Source: Parachlorella kessleri (Eukaryota > Chlorophyta > Trebouxiophyceae > Chlorellales > Chlorellaceae). From it: a stretch of 50,417 nt of DNA. Where the stretch lies: NCBI GenBank assembly GCA_001598975.1, contig BBXU01001974.1:1-50417 (forward strand). Reading direction: 5' to 3'. Within the stretch, counting starts at the first letter, position 1. Each line of letters starts with the position of its first letter. The notes below the pieces were generated by a model that made no database searches, was not told the DNA's origin, and saw only the letters and a list, made by a program, of their open reading frames with translations. Shown piece after piece: positions 36,057 through 48,836 of this stretch. Made by a program: the position numbers and the translations under genes.

Positions 36057-39000
36057 ATGGCGAGGGGCAATAAGTTTAAGCCGCAGCCGGTGCCCCAACT
36101 ACAGCAGGAGGTTGCAGCTGGTGTACCAGCAGCAGGTGCAACATTAGCTCAGGTTGACGCACCTGTCCTAGCGGGGGCCCATGCTAGCCGACTTGGAACT
36201 GCGGCACAGCAGAACGGTGCACATGAAGCCACCGTGGCCCAAGATAGCATGCACCAGGGCAAACGGAAGAAGAAAAACAAAAGCCAGCGGCGGCGTGCGT
36301 CGGCCGAGCAGCAGGCTAACGGCGCTGCGCCAGCGCAGCTAACAAGCAACATTGCCCGGCAAGTCCAGCAGCGGCAGCAGCAACAAGAACAGCAACAGCA
36401 GCAGGGGCAGGGCACGCCAGAGGATGGCAGCCAGCAGCCACCCAGGAAAAAGCGGAAGCTAAAGGCGGGCGGTGCCAGCGGATCTACTGAGAAGAGCACA
36501 CCGGGTGCTGAGGTGGTAGCCTCGGGGCCAGGGGCGGTGCCTGGAGTGGGCAAGCCTGCTGTCGCGGCAGCCTTCCCCACCCTTGTGGTGCCTGTTCCGC
36601 CAAAGTCGGCAACCGCAGCAGGTGCGCGCGGTTGCATGCACACGCACCAAGCCATTGGCCCAGTCAAGCCTGTGCTTCACATGCAGTGGGGTCCTGCCAA
36701 AATGGATTTCCGGAAAGTGTTGCAGTTGTCTTCCTAGGCCCCACACCTGCAGTGCTCCCAGAAGACTCGGTGGGTGAGTGGGGCAGCATCTGGTCAGGAC
36801 ACGGTTGCAGTGACCTCCAAAACTAGGTGGCCTTGGCCCAGCTGCCCAGGCAATGGACCCTAACCTGGTTGGCTTGGGCGCGTGTGCAGGCGTGGGCTCC
36901 AATTGGGCAGCTCTCAAAACTGCCTTGGCCCAGCAGCAGCAGCACAGTTCAGCTGGCGGCGGCAAGCGCGGCAGGCAGCGTGGCCAGGGAGTGCGGGAGG
37001 GAGCCGAGGAGGATGCCACCCAGGAAGCCAAGCCTGGGGGCAAGCTGCCGTCCAGCATGGGCTCTGACCAGGGGCTTACAAAGGTGTGCTGTAGCTGTAG
37101 CTATAGCCTAGGAGCCTGTCTGCAACTCGCGCTTCTCTTCACACGCCCAGGGTACCTGCCGGTGGAGGAGCTTGTGTGATTATTGTGCGTGGTCAGTAGG
37201 GTCGTGACAGCCAATCAAGCCAGGAGTGGTAAGCCTGCCTGATGATTGGCCTGCAAGCCAGGAGCCACATTGGTTGGATTGGTTGGTGGGAGTGGTCCAG
37301 CAAGCTTGCGAAGGATGCCTGGCACTGGAGCAGAGCTCTATCTAGCACTGGTGGGACTTTCAGTGTCCAGGTGTCCCGCGGAGTCCGACCAGCTGTATGC
37401 TTGTTACGTGACAGGTGCTGGCCATCGACTGTGAGATGGTGGGCGTGGGGCCCGACGGCACGCGCAGCGCCCTTGCCAGGTGAGCCACCCCATGGCAGCG
37501 GCAGCAGCAGAGTGCAGAGCTTGCCTGGCAGCCCCGCATGTTGCACCGCCAGATAAGATGACATAAGCACCACTGCTGCAGTCGCCTGGTGGGCCCCCAT
37601 CATGACCTTGAACGCTGGCCTGGAGGTTGGGTGGAAGAGTTGTCCACCCGAGGTTCTACTTGCAATATTAGCACTGTACTGTTGCCCTGCCTGGTTGCGT
37701 GCACCTCAAGAAACATGGAAAGCATGGCCTGCCGCAAGGGGTGATATGCGGGGAGGTGTGGATGGGCTTGGAATCTGGGTCACTTGGCTGCCGGTATGTT
37801 GCAACAGTTGGTTTGGACTGGCTTGTAGGGTGTGTGTGGTTAACAGCGTTGGCAATGTTGTGCTGGACTCGTATGTCCGGCCACTGGAGGCTGTAACAGA
37901 CTACCGCACCAAAGTCAGCGGTGAGTCGACTCGGATCTGGAGAGAGGTGACAGAGAGCGTGGCATGTGGCATGAAAGTAGGGCAGCTGACTGGGTGTGTT
38001 GTGGCTTTGTATTGCGGCACTCCGCGGGTCCTTCTTCAGGGGCTTCTCAATGTCCCGGGCACAGCTCCCCCCCAGGCTTGCCTACGTGGCCAGCACATTT
38101 GAATCGAGGGGATGCTGGCGCCAGCAGGGCAGCAGGGTGGTGTACTGCAACAGTGATGAACAGGGGCCTGGCGAAGATGGGGGCCTCTGCTAGTAAGCGG
38201 GGAAGCCATTTCAGCTGATGGGCACCAGCTGCAATGTGACTTTAGGTATTCAAGGTTGCCTTCAATTGCCCTGAGGTGGAGGGTCACATAAATTGTTCAG
38301 ACCTGCCGGCTGGCCTGGTTGCTAGCCAGCCCCTGCCCCCCTCGTTCCCTCTCCTGTCGCAGGCATCCGCCCCTCCCACCTGGCGGGCGCCCCTGACTTC
38401 GAGTCAGTGCAGAAGCGGGTGGGCGACGCGCTGAAGGGCCGAGTGGTGGTTGGCCATGCCATCACTAATGACCTTAAGGTGGGGCCCCTGCCAGCTGCTG
38501 TAAGCTGGAAGATTGGCTTGTTGCGCAGCCCTTCCCGCTGGTGTTGGGTTGTGGCGATGGCTGGGACTTGCAGTTGTTGCTTCCAAGGTACAGGGACCTG
38601 GAATCCTTGCCGTTCGGCAGAAATCTTTAGTCTGGCACCCAAGCTACCTGGTCCTGTTTGTTGTTAAGAACATGTCGTATACGACTGCCTTGGGGTCTCC
38701 GTGCTGGCTTCCTGCCAGGCTTGTATGCCCAGCAACAAGGTGGTTGCTTCCTTCCTTGCATCGGCGGTGCAAAGTCACATGTAGCAGTGCTACCTAAAAC
38801 CTGATTCCCCCTTTATGTGTTGTTTACAACAACCTCATGCTTTTCACGGCGCCCACAGGCTGTTGACAATGCCACCATGTTCTTTATGAGGCTCCCGTGT
38901 TGTGGGTGACTCCCCTATGTTGTTGACCTCGCCACCTCGTGGCCGCCCCCACCCTGGTGCAGGTCCTATTGCTGGGGCACCCGCGCAAAGACATCAGGGA

Positions 39001-39891
39001 CACGTCACGCTACCCGCCCCTCATGCGCACGCAAGTGAGGCCATTGTTGCTTCTTCCGATCATTCACTGGTACACTGCCAGGGCAGCCCACAATTGGGCA
39101 ATGTGGGGCACCTGCAGCGCAAAGGTCAATGTATGGCGTGGGCCCAACGGCATCCTCTCCTGGGATTTAGGGCATACCAAGCATGGCTTTTCTCTTCCTG
39201 CCGCCCCTGCCAGCCCCTGTGAACGCCACACATCAGGAGCACACAGCGGATGGTTAACTGCGCCGCTTGCTGCCCCCAAGCGCAGGGCAGCAAGCTGCGG
39301 CCACGCGCGCTGCGCCTGCTGGCCCAGGAGCAGCTGGGGTTGACCATCCAGGCGGGGGAGCACAACCCTGTGGATGACGCCCGTGCCTGCCTGTACCTGT
39401 ACCTCAAGCACCGCAAGGTGGGCCTGGCTGGCTGGGCAGCTCGTCCTTCCCTCCTTGGGGGGCGCTGTTGCCATGCCGTGTAAGGGAGACTCGCTTGTGT
39501 TCAGTGGGTGTGTGTCGGTCGTTGCAGGGTGTGTTGGCACAGAGAGGAATCACGTGCAGCATTCAGGGGTCAATATGTGGCTGTCAGAGTGTGGTGTGCT
39601 GGATGCTGGAAGCTGGCTGCATTGCCAAGCTGGCCGCTCAGGCAGGTAGTCTTTAGTAACTGCTTGGCTTAGCACCTCACTGTGCCCGTGCTGTGCCTGC
39701 TCACCACCTTCCTGCTGCAGGATTGGGAGCGATGGCTTGCTCAGGGAGGCAAGCCGCCAAGTATTGAGCCTTTTGGGGGCCCCGCTCGTGTTCAGAAGGC
39801 CCTCAACCCACACCCTGCCCGGCACCCATGCGCCACAAAGATGATGACATTGGAGCAGCTCGCACAGGACGACTACATGGCAGACCTCTAG
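36057..39891 (+). CDS. REXO4: RNA exonuclease 4 (REXO4/Rex4), DEDDh family
   Basis: Eight exons: 36057-36621, 36890-37083, 37415-37479, 37829-37920, 38363-38478, 38963-39034, 39286-39417, 39721-39891 (TAG); 468 aa. The catalytic domain starts at about residue 254 and has all DEDDh residues: Asp258 and Glu260 in VLAIDCEMVGVG (Exo I), Asp342 in VGHAITNDLKVL (Exo II), His394 and Asp399 in EHNPVDDARA (Exo III). Yeast Rex4 and human REXO4 act in nucleolar pre-rRNA processing. The N-terminal 250 residues are disordered, with two strongly basic nuclear/nucleolar signals (KRKKKNKSQRRR near 80 and PPRKKRKLK near 142) and a Gln run from CAG codons. SNWAALKTAL before the domain is conserved in the family. 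A 21-nt exon at 36751-36771 is phase-compatible and could be an optional microexon. Confidence 0.93.
36369..36412 (+). repeat. CAG/CAA run coding Gln-rich stretch in REXO4
   Basis: Interrupted CAG/CAA repeats in the first REXO4 exon give a Gln-rich run of about 15 residues between the two basic clusters. Confidence 0.7.
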
Positions 39892-40612
39892 CGGTTGCTC
39901 AGCAGCAACAGCAGCGGCATACTGTGCGACACATGCTAATGGCAGCTGGTTGCGGGTGACGGGGCGCTCAGTTGGCCTGGCAGACTGTGAACCCAAGCTC
40001 TACAGAAATTGTTTATTCCCAGGCTGCGTCTCAGTCTGCTTCTCAGGCTTACGAGGCCAACAGTCCTTACAGACGGGGAGGTGTGAACAAAGATGTGAAC
40101 ATTCAGGCTTGGCTACACAATGTCACAGATTGCCATTCTATCCAGTCAGCAGAGGCATGACACGGCAGGCCTACTGGCTCAGACATCAGCCAAGACCCAG
40201 GAGCACATTTGCATCCAGCCCAGCCCTCAGTACAGCTATACCCTATCTCCTCTTGGTTTGCACTACCTGCCACGATAGCTACTAGGGTTAACAAAAAGCA
40301 AGGCTTCTAGCAACAAGTCATGAGCAGCCCTGGGTCCCAGGTCATTGCGCTACCTCAAGTTCTAAAGACTAGTCAAAGCTCGCTGCACATGTAATCACTG
40401 CGGGTAATAGCAACTCTCGCTACAGGAGCCGCCCTAGGAGCTATCCACTTGAGAGTTGACAGGATGTGCTGACGACAGCTGATCTGGTAGGCGGCTTACT
40501 ACCTGGGCTCAGCGGCCGCTGAAGCACCCAAACAGCCATAGCTAAGTCAGGTCAGAGATGCCAGCTCCGCGAAGGACCAATTACTAAGGAAGGCTTGCGG
40601 GCCTATCCTGGC
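39892..40612. other. Convergent intergenic region
   Basis: About 720 bp between REXO4 (+) and LSM1 (-) stops. No frame with domain similarity, RNA gene or notable repeat was found. Confidence 0.5.
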
Positions 40613-42231
40613 TTAGTCCAAGTCCAGGAAGTCAAAGCGCGCCCGCATGAGGCCCTTCATCTTCTCTGCTTCCCGCTCCGCCTTCTGTGCCTGCTTGATC
40701 TCAGCTTCTGACACCTGCACAACAGGACCAAGGCCAAGAACATTGGCAAGAAAACAACGAAGTGAGCATGACAATGGGATGATGCACTAAAGCAGGCCAC
40801 CACGTAGACGTGCGGGCTGCAATCTGCTAGCCGCTTCGCTATCGGCCACACCCTCGCCGAAAACAAGGTTGCAGCACAAAAGAGTGAGCCCATTCCATAA
40901 AACAGGACCTGACACTCTCCTGACCAGGGCAGTCCCTGTGCCCTGCCACAAAGCTATCAACTCACTTGTGTCAGCCCCGCAGGCGGGTCCCTGGCCTCAT
41001 CAATCTCCCCCATTAGCACGACATTCTCGCCGCGCAGGATATGCAAGCCCAGAGGTATCTCCCCATACTGGCTGCCCACTATGATGCGCTCCCTGGCGCC
41101 TGCAAGAGTAGCAGCAGCACTGCTTGTTCAGTTTTGGCAAGATAGAGCCAGTTGCTCGCCCATCTTCATAGGGCCTAGGAGATAGCAAAAACTATTGATT
41201 CGGACTACAGCTGCTGTTGCTGCTGCTGCTGCAGGCAGTTGTGGAATCCTTTGCGTGTGCCTCCCTCTGTGTGCAGGCAGCGCGACCCGCTAGGTTCCGC
41301 GCAACCAGCACCACCTCACTGTAATGCAAGCTTCACATGGGCATGAAGAAATCCGAACACTGCGTGCCTTCAAGAACCAGGTTCGCAAACTGGTCAAAGG
41401 ACCGCAGGATGCCTATGATCTTCCGGCCGTCTCGCAACTGAACCAGCAATGTCTTGTCTAGCTCTTCTACTATTGCAAGGCCTGGCGGCGGCACCTCATC
41501 TATCACCTGCACTGAACCTTAAGGCAGAGTTTCAACTACAGGTTGGAGGCTCGGTGCCAGAATTTCCATGGCACACTTTGTGGACTGTGTATGTTGCAAG
41601 TGCTGGTCCCACCGGCGGCAGTATCACTTGGGCCTCCATCACTGGCCCTGCAGGGGGGCCGCCCTGCTCCTAGGCGCTGCCCAACCCCACTGCAGCAATA
41701 TCTTGCAGACCTTACTCCCGAAACGCCTCAATCGAACCGAGGCTGGCCAGTGATCAGCATGAAAGCCGCCAGCGGGCGTACAGGGAAAACAGTTGAAGTA
41801 ATCAGAAATGTGACAAAACACTACTGGCGTGTCCTTACCGCGTCCTTGCCAAGTCTTTGCCGCATATGCTGCCACAGGCGCCAAGAGGTACGCACCCACA
41901 GCACGAGTGGAACATACAAGAAGGCTTTCCTCCAAGCCAGTACCCGGCAAACGCTCATAGAGGACAGTGAACAGTCATCACGCCAGGGCGCCAAGGCTCG
42001 CTCTGCAGCACTAGCATCCTAGCATCCTGGCGTCAAGGGTTGTTCCAATCCTACGAGTATTCAGGCCTGCACAGGATAGTGAATTTAGTATCTATCTTGT
42101 TTCTTTTACTGCTATTTCTTCAGATGGCATCCTGGGCAGCTGTTGCCTCACAAGTCCCATGGCAGTCAAGTGAGTGAACCACCCTCCCACAGCAACCTTG
42201 CGGGAGAGAGTGCAGTCTGCTGACCTGCCAT
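40613..42231 (-). CDS. LSM1: LSM1, cytoplasmic Sm-like mRNA-decay factor (first exon tentative)
   Basis: Secure exons in translation order: 41368-41506, 40966-41099, 40613-40714 (TAA). They contain Sm1 ([20 protein letters not shown], then [15 protein letters not shown]) and Sm2 ([20 protein letters not shown]), followed by the plant-type C-terminal helix ending FDFLDLD. LSM1 is the subunit that makes the Lsm1-7 ring cytoplasmic, where it binds oligoadenylated mRNA ends and activates decapping. The donor after LVLEG is GC (41366-41367); a GT donor ten bases later would instead add three residues (TQC), which homologues do not have. The start is not secure: if the acceptor after AAGGTTCAG (exon to 41511) is used, a 7-nt exon ATGGCAG at 42225-42231 would complete the frame, but this is only one possibility. 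Confidence 0.85.
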
Positions 42232-43337
42232 GAAAAGTGCAACCACACATCATTCACACCGTCTGTGTAAGTGAACTCAGCGAAGATTAGTTGCTGCTCG
42301 CTTTGCCTGCCTGACGAAATGCGCGCTGTGTGCAGCCTTTTGAATGCTATGCACCCATGGGGGCCCCGAGGGGGAAAGGACAATACTCGCACCTTACACA
42401 GTAATGCACCTTACAGGACTGTTTGCTGAATTGGGGATTCCCGGCTCAAAAAACGTACTAGGAAGTGAATGTGCAGCAAGAACCCTGAAAAAGTTTACTT
42501 TACTCCAACCTTCAGATCTAGTACTACTCGTCAGCTGGCACTGACGGAATGATAGCGAGTGTGATGCAAGCCTGGCGGATGATATGGAGACAGTGTGATT
42601 TATCACAGACCCGAAAACAAGGCAAGAAAACAGAAACAACGGAAAGGAAGCACCTTATCAAACACGGCAATGTCCTGAAGGCTAAAGCGATGCTTGGCAA
42701 TGGAAACAATGAAGAAGGGCACGCTCCGCATAAACATGTGTTGTTGTCACATGGGACCAGGCATGAAATGACATGATGAGGGGACCGCCTTTCCTGGAAA
42801 GCTAATGATATGCTAAACGCCAAGCTAACACGATTCGGCGAGAGGGGCACTGAATCGCCAACCCACACTTCCTCCCTGGACAATCGCGACAATCGCTGGC
42901 CCTCCCGGGCCAGCTTACTTCCCAGCTGGCCCGGGCCCAGAATCCAACCTTGCCAGCAAACGTCGTGTGATGGAGGATGGCATGGGTGTGGTTCCGGTGG
43001 GCCTTGTTCAATCATACCACAGGGCAGAGATCAATCAAGCAAGAACAACCAGACACTTATTGCCAAAATGCTGATGGAGGCACAAACGCTTGCGACCCAA
43101 CAAAATGCACCCTCAGCAACCTTATGACAATGATGCAGGTCTCCAAACAGGTGCTTGCCGCAAGTGCTGCAAATGAAGATAGTATTCCCAGTGCAGGCAG
43201 GCCACTCTCTCTGGCAAGCAAGGGGCTTGCAGCCAACATTGCTTGTTTATTACTTAGGCATAAAACTCATATCTAGTTTCCAAATACCACCGAAAAATGT
43301 GATGACAACATCAACCAAAACCCCTGCAGAGGCCCGC
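41512..43337. other. LSM1 5' region and 3' flank of the PAN/VWD-like gene
   Basis: Beyond the possible 7-nt first exon of LSM1, no coding exon is supported. The right part (about 43140-43337) is the 3' UTR of the PAN/VWD-like gene and is clearly similar to the 3' flank of its paralogue at 48640-48836. A short GC hairpin (GCTGGCCC / GGGCCAGC, 42895-42914) occurs within. Confidence 0.5.
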
Positions 43338-46300
43338 CTAGGGGGTCAGCCCGGTGATCCATGCCGACATGTGTCCAGACCCGGCATAGCTGGCCAGGGT
43401 CCGGCCGGCCCTGCCCTCACCGATGTCGGCAGTGAGCCCATCACCGGCAGCGGCATCGCTCCCTGCCCTCAAGAAGGCCTCCTCAGCGGCCTTGCCTACG
43501 GGATAGGTGGCACCTGCGCCAGACCAGGTAGAGCCGCATCCATTTCGAGAGTGTAGGACTTGTGAGTGCATCCCGTTAACAGCGAGGACACTTCCGTCTC
43601 TTTGCTGGCAACTCCAGCACATGCCACCTGTTCTCCATGCTGAAAGCAGGGACACAAGCCCATGCCAGAGACGAGGCCAAAAGGGCACTGTGCAACCCGC
43701 ATTACCCAAGCTTCCTATGGCGGTGACAAACTTTGCCTTACCGATAATGCCAGAGACTGGGGGAGTAAGGGGCTTGGTCAGTATGATCTCCGTGTTCAGC
43801 CTACAAGCATACATATTGCCGCATCTGTTAGATTTTTAAGCGCTTGAAGTCCAGGGGCTAGCCCACGCACTGTTGCTCAAATGCCATTGACCCCGCTCAT
43901 ATGTGAGCCATACTGGGGGCTGATATGCTTGGGGTCAACTGCCGCATAAACGGTGAGGAGCATGGGCGGGGACCTGTACAAGCTCTGGAGAGCTAGCTCT
44001 CCAAAGGGCTCATAAGATCTGGGCAGCACAAACGGCAGGCTTTGCCGGCATGGCATTGTCTCACCAGGTGAAGTCCTTGGCCCAGCCCTCCTCGGCATGC
44101 AGCATGGCCTGCTCATAACCGGAGATCTGGTGGGCGGTGACAGTGAACTTGGGCGTGATGATGCGACAGCCGGCCACGGGGAAAGGACTGGTGCCATCAT
44201 TGAGGACTGGGCAAGGCAGAGTCACAAGGCAAAGAGCAGGGTAGTTACCAGGTTAGCGGAACTCTCTCAGCTACTTCAACAGAGGCAGTGGGGCGCATCG
44301 CCAGAGTGCAGGAACCCAACTGGGGTGAACCACTGTCATAGCCTCTTTCCGATCACAGTGGACTGCATGGGCTCCATCCATCGGCCATGGATCAGAGGAC
44401 GTGCTCCGAGCTTGCGAGAGGCTTTGGTACCACTAAACGGCCGCTGGTCAGCAACGGTCAACCACAAAAAGTTAGTCGACTCACGGAGTGACGCCTCTAC
44501 ATCACGGAAGCTGACGCCGGGCTTGGTTGCAGAGAGCTCCGTGGCTTTGTGGGCAGCCGAAGCACGGGCAGGCACTGCAGCGACTGCAAGCAGGTGAGGT
44601 GCGTGTTGTGAGCTCTCAACATGCAGCGCTGCTAGCCTCTAGCACTAGCACTAGCACTAGCACTGGCACTGGCGCTGCGGCTAGCCTCTTGCACTTCAGC
44701 CTCAATTGAACCTCAGGTGGCCAAACGCATGAGGCAGAGGGGCGTGAGAATGCAGCATTTCAACCTTTGTTGCACTTTGGATAGGCCAGGCGCACGCGGC
44801 ACCCTATACCCTATACGTACCGCCCTGGCTTAGAAAGATATTATGTTAGGACTGTGGAATGCAACGCGGGCAGCTGGTCTTTTCACTTCACCTACCCACC
44901 CTGGAGCGTGCTGGTGTTGGGCAGGACGGCAGGGAGCGCGCAGGACACCAAATCACCTGCAGGGTCACTTGTAGCACAGCAGCAATCGGGGGTGGAGCTT
45001 CTCAGCTGTACAGGTATACTCCGTTCAAGTCAAAGGAAGGCAGCGCACGGGATCAGCAGCATAAGCCAGGCAGGGGTGTGGGCTCACCGTCACGGTTGTG
45101 CACACGGATGCTCTGAGTCCAGCTGCGCTCCTTGACTTGGTTCGACTCATCCAGGGCTGTGGCACCCGCAAACGTGGCATGCACCTGCGAACACTTCACA
45201 CGACTGACGTATGTGTCGCCGTGTGAAACCAGCCAGCAAGCCTGACACGACAGCCGCGTGCTAAAGTCTGCTGATAGTGGGAGATGCTAGTTTGCTGATA
45301 GTGGGAGATGCTATTTACGCTCTGAGGACCACCCATACTCCCGGATTGCGTGGATGGGGCACTATGCGGTGTCACTGAGCGAAGCTGCGTTCACAACAGG
45401 CGTCCAGGCTAGTTTGACCACAAAGAGGATCGCCACATACCTCCATGCCCTCAGACGCCAGCAGCAGGAAGTCACCCGTGGAGTCAAAGTGAAAGCTCTT
45501 CCCGTCGAAGCCAGTCATCACAGGGTCAGAAGCGCCACCTCCGTTGGCCTGTGGCAGAACGAGGCTCGGCAGTAGCATCCAAGGTCTACACTGTGCAGCT
45601 GGGAACCAAAAAAAGTGCAGCATACCTACAAAGCTGGCCAGGGCACCACGTCGCTGGCTGCGCTGCCCCTGCTGCCCCCTACTCGCTACCTCGTGCATAC
45701 CACAGCAGCAATGTCTGTAAGTTTCAAACCAGATGTTGAGCAGGCCGCCTAGCACCGGTAGCTGTCATGCGTGCTGGTGACCCTACTCCAGCCTGTCTGA
45801 GGGCGCACATCAGGCCAGTTACAACTTGCCCATCCGCCCCTCTGTCACTACATTATATCACCCACCAGGCACTGCTGGCCGACACAAAATGGTGTTGGAG
45901 CTCTGCAGGCCACACAGTTGCCTGGCGAGCCACAGCTGCTCGCGTCGCCAGCACACGCCCGGGTGACTGCAGACAGTGTGGGAGCGGATGGTGTTAAGCA
46001 CTGCCAGTACCTGTGAAGAGTGCGGCTCCATCAGACACTAGCCACCCGTGCAGTTCCTTGGGTAGGAATCATGGAGAAGGGATGGATGAGCAAGGCGGCC
46101 ATACATTGGCGCATTCTCCTACTCACTTGTGCCTCGTGTGAACACTCTGTTTCCATTAGGTGAGTTGTTCACTGTGCCAGCTACATTGCTGAACAGTGTG
46201 CAGGTCTGCGTTGTAGGTTGACGAGGGCGCGTGACCACCAGGTAACTCCAGTATCTGCAAGTCACGCGCAGGTAAGCAGCATCAGCACAGGGTCTGGCAA

Positions 46301-47097
46301 GCACACTCCAAGCCAGCGAGCAGCAAGGATGCGCTCGACACGCATAAGAGAAGCCCTGCGTTCAGCAAGGACGTCCGATAGTCAAGTATCGCTATGGCAG
46401 CAAAGGTAAGGAGGGCTTCATGCCCCAAAGCCTTCCCCCCATGTAACTCCCAGGCACAACGACGCCGAGAAGCCCGAGTGGCAACCACTTCTTCCGGCGG
46501 AGAGGCGCACACAAGGGCAGGCTGGGGCTTACTTGCACGCGGGGTTGGCAAAACAGGCGGCACAACAGTCCGCTGCCTTAGCTGTGGTGAATGAGCCGAG
46601 CTGAAACCTCTGTCCACGCCAGCCCAGGTTGTCCTCTAGGCCACATAACTGGGCCTGGGACACAGGAAGCACCGCCAGTACTGCAACAGGGGAGTTGAAA
46701 TCCCACGGGTGTGCCCTGCTAGAGGGGTCTGTCCCAAGCCTGCCAAGTGCTGGTAGTGTTGAATTTGCATTCACAAGGACGCGCTGCCTCGGCACAAAGC
46801 AAGGACAGGGTAGACCAGCAGCGGTCTTTGTGCAAATGGTATCACCAAGACGCACTCTAAAGGAGAGCTGCAGTATTAGCAGCGCCACTGACTAGTTACC
46901 AATTGGTCCAGCTGTGCACAGGGAGCCGCCGAGGAAGAGCCCTCAAAAGGAAAAGGCAGCTCCAGCTAACCATCCGAGGCACTAGGGACATGAGAGGTGT
47001 GCTGGGGCCTCTCAGCCCGTGTGGTACAGGGCATTCTCATGGCAACACCCCCACCTGTGGCCAAGAAGGCCGTCAACACCAAGGAAGGGGGAGCCAT
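43338..47097 (-). CDS. Secreted PAN / Cys-rich / VWD-like domain protein (paralogue A)
   Basis: Eleven exons in translation order: 47055-47097 (ATG), 46533-46680, 46127-46254, 45866-45966, 45441-45548, 45088-45184, 44900-44956, 44485-44583, 44065-44206, 43742-43800, 43338-43513 (TAG); 385 aa, every phase fits. Residues 1-24 are a classical signal peptide (Leu/Val core, cleavage after VSQA). Residues 25-105 resemble a PAN/apple module: CGLEDNLGWRGQRFQLGSF, then CCAACFANPACKYW and QTCTLFSN. Residues 107-140 are Cys-rich with seven cysteines. From 141 on, ASDPVMTGFDGKSFHF and LLLASEGMEVHATF look like the VWD-type/root-cap family fold found in algal and plant secreted proteins. No membrane anchor or GPI signal is seen, so it is probably extracellular or cell-wall; its partner is unknown. 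The first exon is inferred from phase and signal-peptide quality. Confidence 0.75.
44641..44671. repeat. AGCACT hexamer microsatellite
   Basis: Four perfect AGCACT units followed by degenerate ones, inside the intron between paralogue A exons 44485-44583 and 44900-44956. Confidence 0.8.
45269..45313. repeat. Tandem repeat, two 21-bp copies at 24-bp period
   Basis: TGCTGATAGTGGGAGATGCTA occurs at 45269-45289 and 45293-45313, in a paralogue A intron. Confidence 0.85.
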
Positions 47098-48836
47098 AGT
47101 TCAGGCTTGTGGCACACCAGGCTTGCAAGCCAGGTTTTTTTTTAAGGCAAGGTCTGCACCAGCAGGCACAACAGCACATATGTGTGCATGCTTTGATGTC
47201 CTGGGTGCCCACCACGGTGCTAGAACACAAGGACGTGGACCCTACCACAAAGTTGTTGGAAGGGTGCCACCTTCACAAAGGTTCGTGCAGAAGGTGATGC
47301 CGCCCAGTCTGGGTTGGGGAGAAGAGTCCTGGAGAATGGAAAGCAACCATACCCTCCTGGCCAAGTTGCCCCCACCCTAGGAGTACCTAGTACCAAGCGC
47401 CTGCTCACCTTTTGTCCTTCGCCTCGGCTAGGGCCGTGAACAAGGAGAGGCGCCGATTGGATAGGAATGCGGACATCCTGCAGCCTAGTATGGACGCCTG
47501 ATAATGCCGGTGGTACCTTCAAGGTCGGCGAGTGGTACGTCGGCGAGTGGTATGGGTGGCGTGACGCCTTGCTGATAGAAAGAACTCTGCGGACAACGGT
47601 TGTAAGGAGCTCACTAGAGGGATGGCCAGATGACCTATGGCAGCGAACTCTGGCCCGGACCGGTCTGGTGGTACCACCATTAAGCCAACACCTTACAAGT
47701 GCCCCTTGCGCCTGCGCCCTCCTTCTTCATGCCTCTGGAAGCTCCAAGCTTCTCACTCAAGACCAACACTAGCTCAGATGCATCGTGCATCATGCTTGCA
47801 TGCTCACACGCCGTTCGGCGAAACTAGTGGAGCATGTCTCGTGGCATGTCTGCAAAGTGCCGTCACCATCAAGAGGGCCTCTCAGCCCTCATTCGCCTGC
47901 ACTGGTGAACGTGGATCTGAAACAGGGCGCTGGGGTTCTGTAGACCAGCGTGTCGACACCTGCAGCTGGGATGGAAGCAAGGTCTGCAAGACCACAGGAG
48001 CAGGAGCATGTTGGAGTATCTCTGGATGCCTAGGCATGCCTTCTCAGAAAAATTCCAGAGGACAGACCTCTCCTGGGCACAGTTCGTCACACCTGGAGGC
48101 GCTCTCAAGGTTAGCACTGCGACAAGGCAAGTTGGACGGATGGGTGCTGTTGGAGGTCAGGGTTTGGATAGTGTTTACCTGAGCCCTGCTCCCGGGATTG
48201 ACCCTTGTCCCGGTGCGAACGATTCCCTTCAAGGCCCGTTCCTGCAGCCTTATGGTCCAGACTTGTGTGGCCCCCTTCCTTAGTGGCCAGCTTGAGCAGG
48301 GAGTCCTACCTGTCAGTCCAGTCGGCCCCTACCTCCTCTCTGACCCGCATTGCCTGCCACCTTTACCATTTCCATGAGGAGAAGTCATGCAGGAGCCCAG
48401 TGGCAACAGAAGGCCCCAGAGCTGGGGTTGGTTGTCATCGATGACAACAAATATCGGTGGGATGGGTGTGGGTCAGACGGGGTTTGCCAACGCACACAGC
48501 AGGGCAGCAGGTGATCACCTCATGAGGAATCCATCAAGATAGTACAGACACATACTACCAAAACTACCAAAGAACACATGCTTGCGTCCCAGAACAATGC
48601 AGACTCGGCAACATGGTATGTAATCTTCCAGTCCTCCAAGCAGGCGCTTGCCACGCAAGTGTTGCAGTTTGCCTAAATTACCCAATGCAGGCATGTCAAG
48701 CTCTCTGCCAAGCAGGCGCTCACAGTGATATTGCTTGCTTGTATTCAGGCATAAACACACTAGATCCAAAATGCCGCAGAGAAAGAAGATAAAACTATCA
48801 CGCACGGCCCTTGTAAGGCTCTCCTGAAAAGCCCGC
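47098..48836. other. Intergenic region between the tandem paralogues
   Basis: About 1.7 kb upstream of paralogue A and downstream of paralogue B. Its right end carries the paralogue B 3' UTR. A 15-bp tandem duplication (GTCGGCGAGTGGTAY, 47524-47553) is present. Open frames here lack domain similarity and exon-intron support. Confidence 0.5.

Noticed and set aside
36149..36667. 172-codon Cys-rich frame antisense to REXO4 exon 1
   Set aside because: Mirror of CAG-rich coding sequence; Cys arises from GCA/GCT codons read backwards.
42895..42940. GC-rich hairpins resembling a terminator
   Set aside because: Eukaryotic nuclear context; no role in transcription end is expected for such stems.
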